From assembly GCA_003279935.1 (NCBI GenBank), contig QCGL01000016.1, positions 1 through 34,938 of the forward strand: a stretch of DNA of 34,938 nt, read 5' to 3'. The stretch comes from Prochlorococcus sp. AG-388-A04. Lineage in GTDB: Bacteria; Cyanobacteriota; Cyanobacteriia; PCC-6307; Cyanobiaceae. This document shows positions 33,538 through 34,938 of the stretch, one piece after another; positions within the stretch are counted from its first letter, which is position 1, and each line of letters starts with the position of its first letter. Under the pieces are notes generated by a model that was not told the DNA's origin, searched no databases, and was given only the letters and a program-made list of their open reading frames with translations. A program made the position numbers and the translations under genes.

Positions 33538-34131
33538 ATGGTTAAAACAAATTCAATGTTTTTGGAATTAGGGACTCAATTACCTTCTTTCGAAATGATT
33601 AATACCAATTCATCTAATCAAGAAAACTATAATTTAACCAAACTAGATGATAGGCATTTACTTTTAATGTTTATTTGTGCCCATTGCCCTTTTGTGAAAT
33701 ATTTAGAAAATTACATTTCGATTTTAAGTAGTGATATAGAAGATAAAGTTCAAACTATCGCAGTTTCAAGTAATGATATTGTTACTCATCCTTCAGATTC
33801 TCCAGATTGTTTAAGAAATCAAGCTCAATTACAAGGTTGGAGTTTTCCTTATCTTTATGATGAAAGTCAAGTTTTTGCCAAAGAGTTAAAGGCTGCATGT
33901 ACGCCTGATTTTTATCTTTTCTCAAATGCTGGCAATAGAAAATTTACCCTTTTTTATCATGGCCAACTTGATAGTAGTAGACCAAGTAATGATATTTCTA
34001 TCACTGGCGAAGATTTACATGCCGCTCTTAAAGGCTTAAATAAAAATAGTAAATATCCCCATCCTCAAAAACCATCGCTTGGATGCAATATAAAATGGAC
34101 TCCAGGTAAAGAGCCTGATTGGTTTAAATGA
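33538..34131 (+). CDS. Thioredoxin-fold protein, PRX-like
   Basis: From ATG 33538 this is a 197-residue protein of the thioredoxin/peroxiredoxin-like group, with a C-x-x-C active site at C47 and C50 in LLLMFICAHCPFVKYLE. IAVSSNDIVTHPSDSP and CTPDFYLFSNAG (cis-Pro motif) follow. The C-terminal SLGCNIKWTPGKEPDW is a family mark with an additional cysteine. The group is common in bacteria but its reductase or peroxidase role is not settled. The frame extends to a TTG at 33457, but the GGGAA before 33538 and family length favour the later start. Confidence 0.85.
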   Translation: MVKTNSMFLELGTQLPSFEMINTNSSNQENYNLTKLDDRHLLLMFICAHCPFVKYLENYISILSSDIEDKVQTIAVSSNDIVTHPSDSPDCLRNQAQLQGWSFPYLYDESQVFAKELKAACTPDFYLFSNAGNRKFTLFYHGQLDSSRPSNDISITGEDLHAALKGLNKNSKYPHPQKPSLGCNIKWTPGKEPDWFK

Positions 34132-34184
34132 ATTAAATATAATATTTATCCCAGAGAAAAACCTTTAAAGCTAATATAATAAAT

Positions 34185-34938
34185 ATGCAAATACCTCCAT
34201 TTACATTAGAACGACAGTTCCAGGAAATCGGCTCTGATATTGAGGAGGCGGTTATAAAAGTTCTTAAAGGTGGACAATATATCGGTGGTCAAGAGATTGC
34301 TGAATTTGAAGAGAATTTTGCATCTCTTGTTGGGGTAAATCATGCTGTTGGGTGTAATAGTGGGACTGATGCATTAATACTTGCTTTACGTGCTTTAGAT
34401 ATTGGGAAAGGGGATGAAGTAATTACTTCTTCTTTCAGCTTTTTCGCAACTGCTGAAGCTATAAGTGCAGTAGGCGCTAATCCAGTTTTGGTTGATATTA
34501 ATCCAAGTGATTATTTAATTAATATTGATTTAATTGAAGAAGAAATCAACTCTAATACTAAAGCTATTATGCCAGTCCATTTATTTGGTAATGCTGTAAA
34601 TATGAAGTCAATAAAAGCATTAGCTGAAAAATATAATCTAAAAATAATTGAGGATTGCGCGCAGGCAACTTGTACTATGTGGGGAAATTCTAAAGTAGGA
34701 AGTATTGGAGATATAGGATGCTTTAGCTTTTTCCCAACTAAGAATTTAGGCGCTGCTGGAGATGGAGGGGCAGTTACAACTTCAGACCAAAATATTGCAA
34801 AAAAGGTCAGAGAGTTGGCAGTTCATGGAAGTCCTAAAAGGTATCACCATACTCAAATAGGTTTTAATAGTAGGCTAGATACTCTACAAGCAGCGGTTTT
34901 GAATATAAAAATAAAATCTATATCAAAATGGATTAGTA
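34185..34938 (+). CDS. DegT/DnrJ/EryC1/StrS aminotransferase (3' end missing)
   Basis: The gene runs off the right edge; 251 codons are present from ATG 34185. It is a PLP-dependent sugar aminotransferase family protein. It starts MQIPPFTLERQFQEIG, with GGQYIGGQEIAEFE, then GCNSGTDALILALRALDIG and DEVITSSFSFFATAEAI. The PLP-binding aspartate is in IIEDCAQATC (D157), and the internal-aldimine lysine is K186 in SFFPTKNLGAAGDGGA. Such enzymes make amino sugars for lipopolysaccharide or exopolysaccharide. The lysine is present, so it should be an aminotransferase rather than a dehydratase. The exact sugar is unknown. Confidence 0.92.
   Translation, partial: MQIPPFTLERQFQEIGSDIEEAVIKVLKGGQYIGGQEIAEFEENFASLVGVNHAVGCNSGTDALILALRALDIGKGDEVITSSFSFFATAEAISAVGANPVLVDINPSDYLINIDLIEEEINSNTKAIMPVHLFGNAVNMKSIKALAEKYNLKIIEDCAQATCTMWGNSKVGSIGDIGCFSFFPTKNLGAAGDGGAVTTSDQNIAKKVRELAVHGSPKRYHHTQIGFNSRLDTLQAAVLNIKIKSISKWIS

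Overview
The window reads as a stretch of the core chromosome of a picocyanobacterium, most like a high-light-adapted Prochlorococcus. The DNA is very AT-rich and the intergenic gaps are short; none exceeds about 240 bases. It carries four small photosystem II genes (psbH, psbN, psbI, psbK), the cyanobacterial nitrogen regulator ntcA, an amt1-type ammonium transporter, and several proteins of families restricted to cyanobacteria (DUF3084, DUF3146, DUF3155, DUF3181). No insertion sequence, prophage, CRISPR array or genomic island is visible. The species call is inference from gene content and order.

Region by region. 1-1243 (minus): a likely operon of a CobO/BtuR-like protein, dCTP deaminase (dcd) and the start of thyX. 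1447-3653 (plus): ntcA with a textbook NtcA-type promoter, then a DUF3084 membrane protein and a RuvC/YqgF-like nuclease-fold protein. 3634-4889 (minus): DUF3146, pth and psbH. 4969-5379 (plus): psbN and psbI. 5543-10278 (minus): tRNA-Arg(ACG), glyA, cinA, leuC and leuD, closely packed and probably partly co-transcribed. 10367-10909 (plus): two small conserved proteins. 10917-12497 (minus): murJ. 12571-16893 (plus): sfsA, amt1 (NtcA site, hairpin in the leader, strong terminator), ispH and a DoxX-family protein. 16895-18448 (minus): purH. 18482-21556: an esterase, DUF3155, a Hik2/CSK-like histidine kinase and cobS. 21655-22947 (plus): tgt and psbK. 22962-25376 (minus): a Gfo/Idh/MocA oxidoreductase, a CNNM/CorC-type membrane protein and tRNA-Met. 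25517-30457: pyrE-ygfZ, a convergent Fe-S/DEDD nuclease, then a phosphohexomutase and rdgB. 30458-33436 (minus): an apocarotenoid oxygenase, then fabI-hisB. 33538 to the end (plus): a thioredoxin-fold protein and a truncated DegT-type aminotransferase.

Working themes are nitrogen control (ntcA and its likely target amt1), PSII low-molecular-weight subunits, nucleotide synthesis and clean-up (dcd, thyX, purH, pyrE, rdgB), amino acids (leuCD, glyA, hisB), corrinoid synthesis (cobS and a CobO relative), isoprenoid/carotenoid chemistry (ispH, carotenoid oxygenase) and envelope functions (murJ, fabI).

The best candidates for something undescribed are three. First, a compact four-way-junction RNA at about 19555-19632, between DUF3155 and the histidine kinase. 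Its two G-U pairs fix it to the plus strand. Second, the CobO-like protein whose Walker A motif has lost its lysine. Third, a terminator-like hairpin between the NtcA site and the start codon of amt1.
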